The position numbers and the translations under genes are program-made. Of a stretch of DNA of 64,000 nt, positions 1 to 10,888 are shown piece by piece. The first letter of the stretch is position 1, and every line of letters begins with the position of its first letter. Source of the stretch: Impatiens glandulifera (lineage: Eukaryota; Streptophyta; Magnoliopsida; Ericales; Balsaminaceae); NCBI RefSeq assembly GCF_907164915.1, contig NC_061864.1, positions 19,876,484-19,940,483 on the forward strand, in the 5' to 3' direction. The notes beneath the pieces were generated by a model that searched no databases, was not told the DNA's origin, and worked only from the letters and a program-made list of their open reading frames with translations.

Positions 1-509
1 TCGCACATACTAGCATTTAAATATTATTTTATAATTTTAAACGTAAGAAAAACCTATACATGTTTAGGAATTGAAAAATAATTGGTTAAATATAACGTAA
101 TGAAACCAATTTTTCAAATACAAAAGCCAAGATTTTATAAAGTAAAAACCGTTCTTTAACGGATACGGAATATATAGTGCGAAAGTTCTTTCATGAGTAT
201 TACATAACATCGAACTCAAAAAAATCTCTAATAAACTTACATTTGTACACGTATACAAATATTTTATTAATTTAAATTTAAAATCAATTGGCGATTCTTT
301 TCATCAAATAAATCAATTTTAAAATTATTTATTTAAAATTAATTTAAAATATAGATTTGTTTTAATCGAACTTGATTATTTTAAATCTAAAAGATTATTT
401 AGAATTTATCTTAAATATCAAAAAATATTTTTGTACAAAATTTAAATAATGTTTTATTAAAAAAAATTTAGCACACAAATCGATGTTAAAATTTTCTCGA
501 CGGACGTGA
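1..509. other. AT-rich intergenic DNA, no gene seen
   Basis: Low-complexity AT-rich sequence. The only open frame of any length on the minus strand lacks an ATG and has no recognisable composition. I see no gene, RNA or clear repeat here. Confidence 0.6.
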
Positions 510-919
510 TAGTGGGTTGTAAATGAGTCAAGCTGCTCGTGAGCAGCTCAGTCAAAACTCTACTTGAGTTTGACTTTGATCAAATTCGAGTCAAGCTCAA
601 GTCGACTCGTTTAATATTTGAGTCGAGCTCGAGCTCATATAATACTTGCTTGAATGTTTGTCGAGCTTTTTCGAGTCTGATAATAAATAATATGTTTATT
701 TATTTATTTTAATATAAAAATTTAAAATATAAAATAAATATTTTTTCACACAAATATTTTAAATTTTAATTTTATTCAAGTTTTTCGAGTCGAGCCGAGC
801 TCAAACTCAAATTTATAAACTCGTTCGAGCTCGAGATTGAATCGAGCTAATAAATATTTAATCGAGACGAGCTCGAGCTCAAGCTAGTTTGAGCTGCGCT
901 TGACTCATTTGCATCCCTA
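510..919. mobile_element. Foldback MITE rich in GAGCTCGAGC motifs
   Basis: About 410 bp with imperfect terminal inverted repeats. The left end reads TAGTGGGTTGTAAATGAGTC and the reverse complement of the right end reads TAGGGATGCAAATGAGTCAA, so the ends match over about 25 bp with a few changes. The interior is also nearly self-complementary, with clusters of GAGTCGAGCTCGAGCTC on both sides of an AT-rich centre. There is no coding capacity. The TAGGGATGCAAATG-type terminus resembles hAT-like MITEs, but the 8-bp flanks do not match, so the superfamily is uncertain. Confidence 0.6.
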
Positions 920-1539
920 ATTGATTATGTGATTAAGAACTTCAATTTTTTTTTCTTTTTTATAATTGTCTTTATTATCTGGAAACTAATTATTTAATAT
1001 GATTCTTAACCATTCTCCCCCTTTAGTTCAATAAAAAAAAATAGTAGAAGGCATAATTTATATAATTGTATTTATATTGTGTTCAGAACATGAATAATCT
1101 AGGAAATGATTTAATTGACAACAATTTGATTCATATGAATATCTATATAGGGTATAACCTATTTACTTAATTAATAGATTTAAGTTTGAGAATCACAGTA
1201 AGAAAGATGTGATTATGAGTCAAACGAAAAATATATCCAACGGAATAATCAATAATACTTTGTATATAGATAAAAAAAAAAACTTGGATTGACAACCAAA
1301 AAAACTCTTGTTATTTAGATATATATTTGCAACTTTTTTTTTTATTGACCAACAACGCCAGTAATATAAATCATCAATAAATTCTATTTCTATTAATTGT
1401 TTTAATAGTATTATGATGATAGATTCAAACAAATGAGTGTAGAGTGTCAATAATTTTTAATCAACTCTCAATTGTGTTTTTAATAGTTTTAAATTTGTAT
1501 TGTGGTTTGATCGATGTTCAGTTGTTAAATGGCATGATA
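920..1539. other. AT-rich intergenic DNA, nothing seen
   Basis: AT-rich spacer between the MITE and the first copy of the 700-bp repeat. No gene, RNA or repeat was recognised. Confidence 0.55.
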
Positions 1540-2238
1540 CATAGTAATGTTTCATTCTTCTTAATTGAATGTACAATGTTTTTAAAAAACTAAAATTATT
1601 TCATATTTAGTCATAAAACAACAAACTAATTTCTTAATTTGCCATTCTACATCATAAAATAACCTAAATGTCATTTAAACTTTATGGTAGGTTTAAAAGG
1701 TAGAGAAATACAATAAATATGTTATTAACTGTTTTCAAATTAATAATAAAAAAATTATATTTTCAAAAAAAACTGTTTCCAGATAACACTATGATCTGAA
1801 TTTTATAATAGTTTGTCGTTTATACCTTAATTTGTCAAATAATTCCGACTTTACATATGGTCATTATATAAATGATGATTAAAAAAAACCTTTATAATTA
1901 ATTATACCATTTGTCGTTTTCTCGCACTTTTTCGGAAAATTATGATATTACAAATAGTCATCTAACTATTATTGATTTTGTCATTTAATACTTGTAGAAT
2001 TTCAAATCTAGTGCATTTTATAAGTCACTCAAATTCTATTTTAAATTTTTTTTCAAATCTTCAAATGATTGCTAACCAAATTTTATCATTTAGTACATTT
2101 TTTTCAAAAATTGTTTGACCAAGAATTACTATCTTCTTAATTATTATTGATTTTGTCGTGTTTCGTTATAATTTCAAATATTGTGTATTTAATAAATTAT
2201 TAGAATTTGTCGTTTTCACAACAATTATTTTTAAATGA
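1540..2238 (+). repeat. Dispersed ~700 bp repeat, copy A
   Basis: This segment aligns by eye along its length with 4668-5455 (copy B), with a fragment at 5456-5690 (copy C). Shared landmarks in the same order are TTTAGTCATAAAACAACAAA near the start, TTTGTCGTTTA(T) twice in the middle, GGAAAATTATGATATT, and TTTCAAATATTGTGTATT followed by CACAACAATT at the end. It has no open frame and no inverted termini that I can see. Its origin is unknown; it could be a decayed transposon interior or a segmental duplication. Confidence 0.6.
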
Positions 2239-2930
2239 CATAAAAGCTTTTATTCGTCCACTCTTCGCGTGAATCATATCAACACGAGAAGAAACAAAGA
2301 TGTTAGGTTTTACCACTAGGCTAGAAGAGGTAATTTCACAAATTATTTTAAAAAATATGTTCTTAATATTACTACATTATTTTTAAAACATTATTATGTT
2401 AAGCACTAATTATATATTTTGTCTATATTATTTATATATAGATAACTTATTTACATATTAATTGTCAAACTTTTTTAAAATCAAAATTTTTTCTTAACTT
2501 TAATATATTTGACTTAATTATATTGATGAGTACGCTTAAAGAAGAAAACATAATTCACCCCCTCAAGTCAGATATGAGACACAAGAGATCCTTTCTCGAA
2601 ACATAATTCACCACTCAAGTCTCGAGATTAAACACAAGAGACTCTCTTCTCAGAACATAACATAACATGATTGAAAAAAATAAGAATATGTGGAGATTAA
2701 GGATGAGTGCATGATCTTCCATATGCTTCTAAGAGCAAAAAGAAAGAGTGAACTAATCATGTGTTGTGACTTCTAGTATATAGTTAATATAAAACCAAAC
2801 CATATGGCATAAATCGGAAGAAATAAACCAAAAAAATGATTAATTAAAAAGATAAGTCTATAAATATAAAATGTAATATTAAAAGAGGAGTTCATATTAA
2901 AGATCCAAACAGTACAAAAATAACATGATT
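2239..2930. other. Intergenic DNA, nothing certain
   Basis: AT-rich spacer. A short local duplication around 2560-2650 repeats the phrase AACATAATTCACC followed by ACTCAAGTC. No gene is supported. Confidence 0.45.
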
Positions 2931-3709
2931 TTAATTGATAGAAGCAGTTTGGTCATCTTCGGTCTCATCATTTTCTGGTGCATTGCACCTTGCCCATTTT
3001 TGGTTGAATCTTCTTTCAGCATCTTCTAAGCTGCACGGTTCCGCCGCTGCATAAATATCAGACAACCTCATCTTTTTTGGCTTTCTTGAGTTTGTTTCCT
3101 CACCGGGAAATTTCTTGAACATTTTAGCATAGTTCGACAGCTGCATAAAAAGACACTTATTTGTGTGAAATTTCAATGTATTATTTGAAAACGTTAAAAA
3201 CGTCTTACTTTGAAAGCCCTAGCTAGTCTCCTCCAATATTGTGATTTTCTTATCTAAGTAGCCGGATCAAAAGGTGGAAGAAGATTTTCGAATTAAAGCC
3301 ATTAATTTTTCAAACAATACTGCAAGCTCTCATCACTAGCTAATTAAATGGCCAATTTCCTAGATATAAAAACTCATTATATACATCCCTATATAATAAA
3401 AATCACAATTATTCAAATATTTAATTTAAGGTTCGAATAATAATAATAATAATAATTACCTCATAGCGAAATTTAATTGGGAGATGAGTTTCGCTTTTGT
3501 GTACCATTGTCACGACCTGAACTATCTCCTTCTTGCTTGGAATCCATCTTCTTATCAGTGCTGTTATTTAGAGCAGACATTTATTAATGAATGATAAAAT
3601 TTACTAAGAACGTATATAAAATCAATTACTTGTCAAAATAGTTTAATATACGATGAAATGAAAACTCACTTCAAACTTGAAAGTTCCTGTCTTTTAAAGA
3701 AATCGCCTC
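2931..3709 (-). pseudogene. Three-exon gene remnant (3' part of an unrecognised gene)
   Basis: Three minus-strand exons join in one frame. They are 3670-3709 (acceptor AATTAG, donor GAA|GTGAGT), 3460-3550 (acceptor ATAAG, donor GAG|GTAATT) and 2931-3140 (acceptor ATGCAG, stop TAA at 2931). The conceptual product is about 113 residues. It reads FKRQELSSLKRWIPSKKEIV, continues through MVHKSETHLPIKFRYELSNY and a basic RKPKKMRL stretch, and ends in an acidic DETEDD tail. The codon-like composition and clean splice phasing suggest a once-real gene. I found no start codon or promoter upstream of 3709, so it is probably 5'-truncated, or an exon lies further away. I do not recognise the family and propose no function. 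Confidence 0.4.
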
Positions 3710-4667
3710 CTAATTTGCACAAAAATCATAAACAACTTAGATATCGATTATTTTTTATGACAACCTTATTAAATAATTAATGAAACATATAACGAAATTA
3801 TATAGTTGAATTTGACCAAGAAAATCAGATTAAATATACTAATTAACGCCAATCAAAATAAAGTGATTGATGAACGACAGGAAAAAACGACACACAAATG
3901 GTTAAAAAATAAAAATAACCCGGAATGGATAATGGATCGAAGAACTCGATCTACTGTTCAAATCCTTTTATTTTCTGAAACTTATAGAATAAAAAAAAAG
4001 ACAACAGTTAAACCTGTGCAAAAGAACTCAGCTCCAAATTCAAATGAGATAGACCACAATCTAGTAGGATATATATATTTATTTTTAAATCTTTAGAGAT
4101 TTTATTCCCTTATCACTGTATTTACTTTTTTTTTTAAATTGTTGTAATCTGCTGTATTATTTAATTAAACTACCTTTTTTTCATTTACCTTTTACAAAAA
4201 CTGTGGTAATCTGTATTATCAATTTACCTTTTTCCATATACATTAATATTACTTACCCTTTTTTACAACTAATTATGCCTTTTCCTTTAATGTGGATAAT
4301 TTCAAGATTCAAATTAATTTAAAGTAGCTCAATATCTAATCTACCATTTACATTATTTAATTTTTTACCAATTATTTGATTATTCAGGTATCCCAAATCA
4401 AATAAGGACTTAAATTTTATTGTAAATCTTAAATATTTATATTAATAAATCTTTATTTTCCTTAGAAAATATATAAAAATATGTAAATAAAATTAAGATA
4501 GACGAAAAAAATGTACATACACAATCAGTTAGAGCCAAAAACTCAATATTAAACATGCTCACACAATCCAGCACTACATGAATTAGAAAATTGTTCTTAT
4601 TAATAATGAAACACTTTCAATATTGTACAAATTAAGTTAACTTGAAGTGGGTGAAAATATACATATT
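3710..4667. other. AT-rich intergenic DNA, no gene supported
   Basis: A 96-codon plus-strand open frame exists at 3806-4096, but it starts at TTG, has low-complexity Lys/Asn-rich content and no splice or promoter support. The rest is AT-rich spacer. Confidence 0.5.
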
Positions 4668-5690
4668 GATAATGTTACTTTCTACTTGATTAAATTGAAT
4701 AGTTGAATTTATAATTATTTTTGAAAAAAGTAAAATTATTTCATGTTTAATCATAAAACAACAAACTAATTTCTAAATTTGTGATTTTATAAGATGAAAA
4801 ATTGAGAGGAAGGCTTTAACTTTGTTGCTTCATAAAATAATTTCAATGTCATGTAAGACTTTAAAAGGGGAGAAACATGAAAGAAATATGGTATTAGTCG
4901 TTTTTAAATGATTAAGAAAAAGTTACATTTTTTTTTAAAAAAAAAGCTCGTTTTTTAATGATCAATAAACGTATGTTCTAAATTTTAAGTTTGTCGTTTA
5001 CTCCATCAAATAATTTGTACCTTACACGTGGTCATCTATAAATGATGAATAGCAAAAAATTATGATTAGTTATAACATTTGTCGTTTATATATTTGTACT
5101 TAGGTTGGAAAATTATGATATTGACCGAATCATATATTTTCTTAATTATTATTCATTTTAATTGTCGTTTGATCTTTATAGAATTTCTAATGTTGTGCAT
5201 TTATTAAGTCACAATCAAATTCTGGTTGTATATTTTCAAATCTTGAAATGATTGACTACCAAATTAATTTTATTGTTAATTATAAGTGTTTATAGTTTAT
5301 GTCCTCTTTTTCTAAAAAAAAAATAACACTGACCTTAAGCGTCTTAAGCGTGATTCGGGTTATCTTCTTAATTATTATTGATTTTGATTTGTTTTTATAA
5401 TTTCAAATATTGTGTATTCAATAATTCACTTAAAATTTTCATTTCACAACAATTTCTTTCTACTTAATTGAATTGAATAATTGAATGTATAATTATTTTA
5501 AAAAAGTAAAATTATTTCGTGTTTAATCATAAAACGACAAATTAATTTCTAAATTTGTGAATTTATAAAGTGAAAAATTGAAAGGAATACTTCAACTTGC
5601 CGCTTTATAAAATAATTTCAATGTCATTTAAAACTCTATGTTAGATTAAAAATTAAGGGAGAGATACACAATAGAAATAGGTTATTAATA
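4668..5690 (+). repeat. Dispersed ~700 bp repeat, copies B and C in tandem
   Basis: Copy B (4668-5455) matches copy A at 1540-2238 in order and orientation. Copy C (5456-5690) restarts at the same left end (CTACTTAATTGAATTGAATA) immediately after B and breaks off after about 235 bp. The B-C junction shows that the unit was once tandemly repeated. B carries a short extra block near 5310-5350 that includes two copies of CTTAAGCGT. There is no coding potential. Confidence 0.6.
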
Positions 5691-5883
5691 TATTTAAAGT
5701 TTAAAAATTAAGAGAGATACACTAGAAATAGATTATTAAAGTACACAAGTAACCAAATATTTCTTAAAACTTATAAAATTATTTAATTGATATACTAATC
5801 TAAGTTTGTGACAAATTAGACTATCTAATTCATTATGCCTAAAACTATGTAAGCAAATAAGACAAAAAAATATATAATAATAT

Positions 5884-5955
5884 TGCGTCTGTCGGGAGTC
5901 GAACCCGGGTCTATTGCTTGGAAGGCAATTATCCTAACCGTTGGACTACAAACGC
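5884..5955 (-). tRNA. tRNA-Gly (anticodon UCC)
   Basis: Reading the minus strand, the sequence folds as a cloverleaf. The acceptor strand GCGTTTG pairs with CAGACGC (one G-U pair). A D-arm (TAGTCCAACGGTTAGGATA) is followed by an anticodon loop CTTCCAA, giving UCC, and a T-loop TTCGACT. It has no intron. It decodes GGA/GGG-type glycine codons. Compared with the usual plant tRNA-Gly(UCC), it has T for C in the acceptor stem and one C-A mismatch at the base of the T-stem, so it may be functional but slightly degenerate. A decayed tandem copy lies about 120 bp away at 6074-6137. Confidence 0.85.
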
Positions 5956-6073
5956 AGATGAAGTATACAATATTTCTTAAAACCTATAAAAAAATAATTT
6001 TATATTTGGGACAAATTAATTTTTCTAAAATTGTGTAAAAAACGAGCCAAAAGAAGATACAGTAAGTAGTAAT

Positions 6074-6137
6074 GCGTCTGTGTCGGGAATCGAACCCGAG
6101 TTTATCGTTTGGAAGACAATTATACTAACCATTGTAT
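6074..6137 (-). pseudogene. Decayed tRNA-Gly copy
   Basis: Same order as the neighbouring tRNA-Gly: GCGTCTG, then GGGAATCGAACCCGAG, then TTTGGAAGACAATTATACTA on the plus strand. The 5' acceptor half is missing (the element runs into ATTGTATAATATATAA), the D-arm is mutated and the T-arm is altered. The DNA after each copy contains ATATTTCTTAAAACCTATAA, so the tRNA was duplicated together with its flanks in a roughly 190-bp tandem unit. It should not give a functional tRNA. Confidence 0.8.
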
Positions 6138-6895
6138 AATATATAATATTTCTTAAAACCTATAAAATAAAATTAATTTGAATATATATTATCTATATTA
6201 TTTAAGATATTTAATTTACACAACATCCAGAGTTTTTGTTTAAATGTCGATTCTCAGTTCAATATGTTAACTTTTTAAATTAAAAACAAAATATCGGTTC
6301 GACATTTAATTTTTTTAAATTAAAAAAATATATAATATTAGTTCGAAATGTCACCTTACTAATTTTAAGAAAAAATAACATTTTAATTTTATATAAATTC
6401 AAAAATTAAATTAGTTAACTTGTTATAAATATATTAACTTTCTAAATTCAAAAATTAAATTATCGATTTAACACATTAATTTATTGTAAATGATAATATA
6501 ATAATATATTTGAAACGGTTACCTTCAAATGGAATTGCACAATCATCTACAAACAAAGATGTCAAACTCTATTGAGTCTAAAACACCACGGACAATGAAA
6601 AGGGAGAATAAGAAGAGGAATAAAAGTAAGAAGGATGAGGAAAGTTGGAAGTCAAGATCCTATATACATTTATGATTATTATGACTTGAAACATCAGGGG
6701 TCTTAATGATCTCTTCAAGATCAAGTAGATTAGAATAATCATTGAGAATGAGAAAGTTACGTTATAGGAACCCTTGAGACTAAAGTTAAGTTGAAGAACG
6801 TTGATAGAATTGGTTCACTTTATTTTGCTGGCGTGTGAAAGGTTCGAATAGGAGATCCAAAAGAATTTGGGTTGGTTGGGATTCAAAGATGGTTG
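6138..6895. other. AT-rich intergenic DNA
   Basis: Spacer holding a third partial copy of the tRNA-flank repeat (about 6145-6175) and AT-rich phrases of the AAATTAAAAA type that recur near 8100-8300. No gene was seen. Confidence 0.45.
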
Positions 6896-7454
6896 TGTTG
6901 GAATTATTTCCAATATTTGGATACATATATTATTTAGTAATTGTGTATTAGTTGTTATCATATAAAAATTAAAGTAAATCAAAATGATCTATTAAAGTAT
7001 AAAGATTATGAGTTTATTTAGACATCTCTAATAAATATGGTGATATATTTGTGTAGAAGCAGAAATACCATTTATTATTTCGTTGATGGGCCGAATAATA
7101 AATGAGTATATTAGGGCTAGATCCCCAACCCATATAGATAATCTACCTATTATGTTTCTCTCATTCGACAAAAATGTTTATGTTCATCTCTCAATAACAT
7201 TAAAGAAGGCTATCGATAGAGGCTTGAAAGACTTAAACCTCACCCACACCAGACATTTCGATTCAGGTTTAAATCTAGAACAAGAAGAACAAGATCAAGA
7301 GAAGATCCAAAGAATAACGAATAACAACTTAATGAACCCTTCTTCATTTTAGATTCAAGTATGTTTCCACAACTTATGTTTGTCTCAATTTATCGGCATG
7401 GAATATTAATAATATAGACTTAAGGAATAAAGATTTAGACAAAAGATTTTAACA
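6896..7454 (+). mobile_element. Long terminal repeat of a copia-like retrotransposon (remnant)
   Basis: A stretch of about 560 bp begins TGTTGGAATTATTTCC and ends TTTTAACA, so it has the TG...CA ends of an LTR. Two bases downstream is a sequence like the initiator-tRNA-Met primer binding site. Within it, an 89-codon frame at 7083-7352 has no recognisable content and is probably part of the LTR. No gag or pol follows and no second LTR was found in the window, so the element is truncated or badly decayed. Confidence 0.5.
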
Positions 7455-7456
7455 AG

Positions 7457-7469
7457 TGGTATAAGAGCC
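7457..7469 (+). other. Probable primer binding site (tRNA-iMet type)
   Basis: TGGTATAAGAGCC differs by one base over the core from TGGTATCAGAGCC, the usual copia-type site complementary to the initiator tRNA-Met 3' end. It sits two bases after the CA end of the putative LTR, the normal position. Confidence 0.55.
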
Positions 7470-8623
7470 TTTTTATGGCAATTTATTGAGATTTAGTTTT
7501 ATAAATTCTTTAAAAATATGAATAGACATGTTTGTGATCTAATATGTGTTTGATCTAATCTAGCCAGAACTATAATAATTTATTGGATTACTAAATTATA
7601 AACAATAAATCATTTTGATGTATATGTTGATCCCATTAAAATGATAGTTAAGAAATATCTTGAATATCTAAATAGATTTAAAAATCAATGAGGAAGATGA
7701 ACAGTTTTATTATTTTAAGAATTATGTTCAATTATTAATCATAAAAGTCAAGTTAGACTATTTAATTTATTGTTTCTAAAATTATGTAAAAAACGAAAAA
7801 AAAAAAATATTAGAATAACTAAAGTATCTAGAGTTAAACGGGACGGAAAATGCCCTCATTGCCATCTTTATTGTTCTCGAATCACATGAATTCAGTTTTT
7901 CACATTCAATTGATTGTAGCAAATCTCATCATGCATCATCACGTCTCGTCTCGGTTCTCACCATTCATATTATACTCAACTTATCTATTCTTCGTGTTTG
8001 AAAATTAATTAATATATATTATCTATATTAAAAAATATTTGATTTACACACCTATTAGAATAATTAAAATATCAAGAGTTTTGGTTTAAAGATAGATCCT
8101 CGAAGAAAAAATATCGATTCTAATATGTTTAATTTCTAAATTCAAAAATAAAATATTAATTTTACATTTAACTTCCTATATTAAAAATATATATATATAT
8201 ATATTAATTTGAAATATTAACTTTTTTTTTAAATAACATTTTAATTTTTTAAATTTAAAAATAAATTATCGATTTAATAAGTTAACTTGTTTTAATTATA
8301 AAATAATAATATTTTTTTGTTTAGAAAATGGAGAAAACAAATTTAAAATTACAATTTCGATATAAAATGAGTAAAAATAAGAATTATAAAAACACGATAG
8401 TTTGAATTCATTGAAATTTTAATTTTTATTTCAATTCTTAATTTTAAAAATTTACAAACTTTTTTATTCCAATTCAAATTTCAATTCCATTTGTATGAGT
8501 ATCAAATATACCCTAATAGTTATTTGTTGACTATGACTAGTGTGACAAAGTTTTTATATATATTCGCATCCCTATTAATAACATAAATATATATGTAGGC
8601 ATTATTTACTTCAAAATAGAAAA

Positions 8624-8681
<58 letters not shown>

Positions 8682-9294
8682 AGAGAGAGACATTTATTAG
8701 AACATGTGAGAGTCATTAAGTATTTTCTTGCGGATTTTCACACTTCTTAAATAAATATGTTCATCAATGAATCGACGTATACATCACTGATCACACTGAT
8801 CCCTCTTGTAATGGCTTTATAGTCAAAGGTCATTAAATCGATATCAGATTATAGCTTGCTTGTTTGACAGATTGTATTGTTTAATTTTTGAATGAGATAA
8901 TGTTTTTTTTAATTATAATTTTTTTAATTAATTATTTATATTTATATAAGTAGTTAAGTTTAAATAATTATAAAAACAATCTTATATATTCATTCAATTT
9001 ACTATGATTTAATTATTGACTCATTAATTAATTTATTGTTTTAAGATTTATTTTTCATTCACTAATAAGATTATTTTTATTTAAGTTTTATAGTATAATT
9101 ATTTTCAACATATATATATTAAAATCCCATTACTCAGCGTTTTTTTAAATGATTAGATAGTTAAATATAGAAAAATAAAGCAATTGCAGTTGTGGGCACA
9201 TGTGCATATATATTAAAAACAGTTTAAAGTTCTTAAATAAAATCAGATCTAAATATAAAATATAACAAAAAAGTAATTAAAGTAGGTAAGTTCA
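7470..9294. other. Intergenic DNA, no gene seen
   Basis: AT-rich spacer. Around 7735-7830 it repeats phrases from the tRNA-flank repeat (AAGTCAAGTTAGACTATTTAATT and TCTAAAATTATGTAAAAAACG-like, interrupted). No retrotransposon coding region survives downstream of the LTR. A compound microsatellite is listed separately. Confidence 0.45.
8628..8690. repeat. Compound microsatellite (AT)n(GT)5(GA)5
   Basis: A run of about 21 AT dinucleotides changes to five GT and then five GA units, ending before CATTTATTAG. A compound repeat like this is likely to vary in length between individuals. Confidence 0.95.
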
Positions 9295-10888
9295 TCACGA
9301 GAACAAATCATTGATAAATGTTTGTAATGCATTATTGACCAAGATGGTGTATCCTTTCTCAGATGGATGAAAACTGTCCCAAAATAAATATTTTGATGTA
9401 TCTCTGCATGTTGAACTCAATTTATTGCATAGAATTATAACTTCTATGGTTCCCGTCCCACAACATCCTTTATCTATTACTTCAAACCCTGCGCCATAAA
9501 AATTACGGTTTATGTATGTTATGTTCGAAAATATATATGTTGATAGATAGCTTACCGTATTTTTCGTAATTTTGGATGATTTCAAAAAACGGATTGAAAA
9601 CATCTGCATAAACCACCCTTGCATCTTTATTATCATGGTTTATGGCCAATGACTTTATCATGGTAGATAACTTGTTATTGAAGAGCTGCGCCGCGTTGTT
9701 GTATTCGTCTGAGCATGCTCTCATTATTCCACCGGCCAATGTTCTTTGCGATGGTAAGCACCCTATCGGAGGCACATTGAAGACCACGATCCTTCTCGCA
9801 CCTAGCTCGTATATTTCCTACACTTGTGCAAAGATCGATACGTTTTTTCTTTAGTAAATTGTTATTTTATAAAGATATATATACGAGAGAAAATATAATT
9901 AAATGATAGGAAATCTCAACAAATACCTTAAGAACTAATTAATGAAGTTAAAGTAATGGGAGTGGGTACAATTTCTTTTCAATCTTAAAGACTATTTAAT
10001 TTTTGGAGGCATTACACAATGTGTCTAATAATAAAAATCTAAAATTCAACTTTAAATAGTAAATACAACCCATTTCTCACAATCATAAACAAAAGGAGAT
10101 AGGAATACAAACCTTTATGAAATCGGAAGCCCATTGAATCATAAGATCGGTGTATGTACCAATGTCAAATTGTTTCCTCCTTATGCCCACCGCGTAATAA
10201 GTATTGACTATATCGTCCGTGCCCATCGCCACAAAAATTGCACCTTTCGCTAAGATGTAACTCGTTCTTTCTTTGCCAACCAACCCTTTTAGCTTCTCAA
10301 TATACTCTTTAAAATACACAATTTGATCCGCTAATGACAACACAGACTAAAATATGTACTATGTTAATTATACAAAAATAGCATTAACAATTTTAATTAA
10401 AATCTAATAACATATTAGATAATTAGTACCACAATTTGGGAAGTTTGAGGATCATAACCGCAGCCCCCGGAGGCAAATGTGACACCGGTGAGAAGATCTT
10501 GTGGTTGAAGATTTGGGTCCAAGTAAGCTGGCACTAGCTCTTTGATTCCCAACTCTCCCGCTACGATATATATTAGCAATGAGTTTGAGTTTTCACATTC
10601 GGACCATTTAAACAAATAAAAAATAAATGTACCAATTAAGTCGGGTGGAGTCTTGCCATTGCCAAAGCGACCGGTGGGGATTGCACCAAGGAAATCGATA
10701 CCATATGGGGGGAAATTGCATTTGGTTAACGTTGTAAGATGATTGTTGTTTCCATTGTCAACTATGGAATCTCCGAACACTATAACGGCCGGAATAGTCA
10801 CATTTTCAGGCAGCTTTACAACCGCTTCGCCGCCGCCAATTCCAATCAGAATACAAACCAAAAGTATGAAGATGATTACTAGTTCCAT
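9295..10888 (-). CDS. GDSL esterase/lipase, secreted
   Basis: Five exons join in frame: 10633-10888, 10430-10560, 10113-10346, 9556-9817 and 9295-9488, all with GT-AG introns. The product is 358 residues, normal for plant GDSL enzymes. An N-terminal hydrophobic segment (about residues 4-18) is a likely signal peptide. The nucleophile motif [11 protein letters not shown] puts Ser at 41. The block II glycine is in FASGGCGYD, and the Asp/His pair is in [11 protein letters not shown] (Asp332, His335). These features define an SGNH-fold ester hydrolase, probably acting on acyl esters in the apoplast; the substrate cannot be read from sequence. Block III reads GTDD (171-174) where the family usually has GxND, replacing the oxyanion-hole Asn with Asp. 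Sequences such as [10 protein letters not shown] and NTYY suggest the EXL-like plant subgroup. A TATA-like TTTATAATAA lies upstream. Confidence 0.88.

Noticed and set aside
500..930. miRNA precursor from the GAGCTC-rich foldback
   Set aside because: The structure is explained by a MITE with inverted ends. Without small-RNA data a miRNA call is unsupported.
3806..4096. 96-codon plus-strand frame
   Set aside because: TTG start, low-complexity composition, no signals; not a credible plant gene.
7083..7352. 89-codon plus-strand frame
   Set aside because: Lies inside the putative LTR and has no recognisable content.
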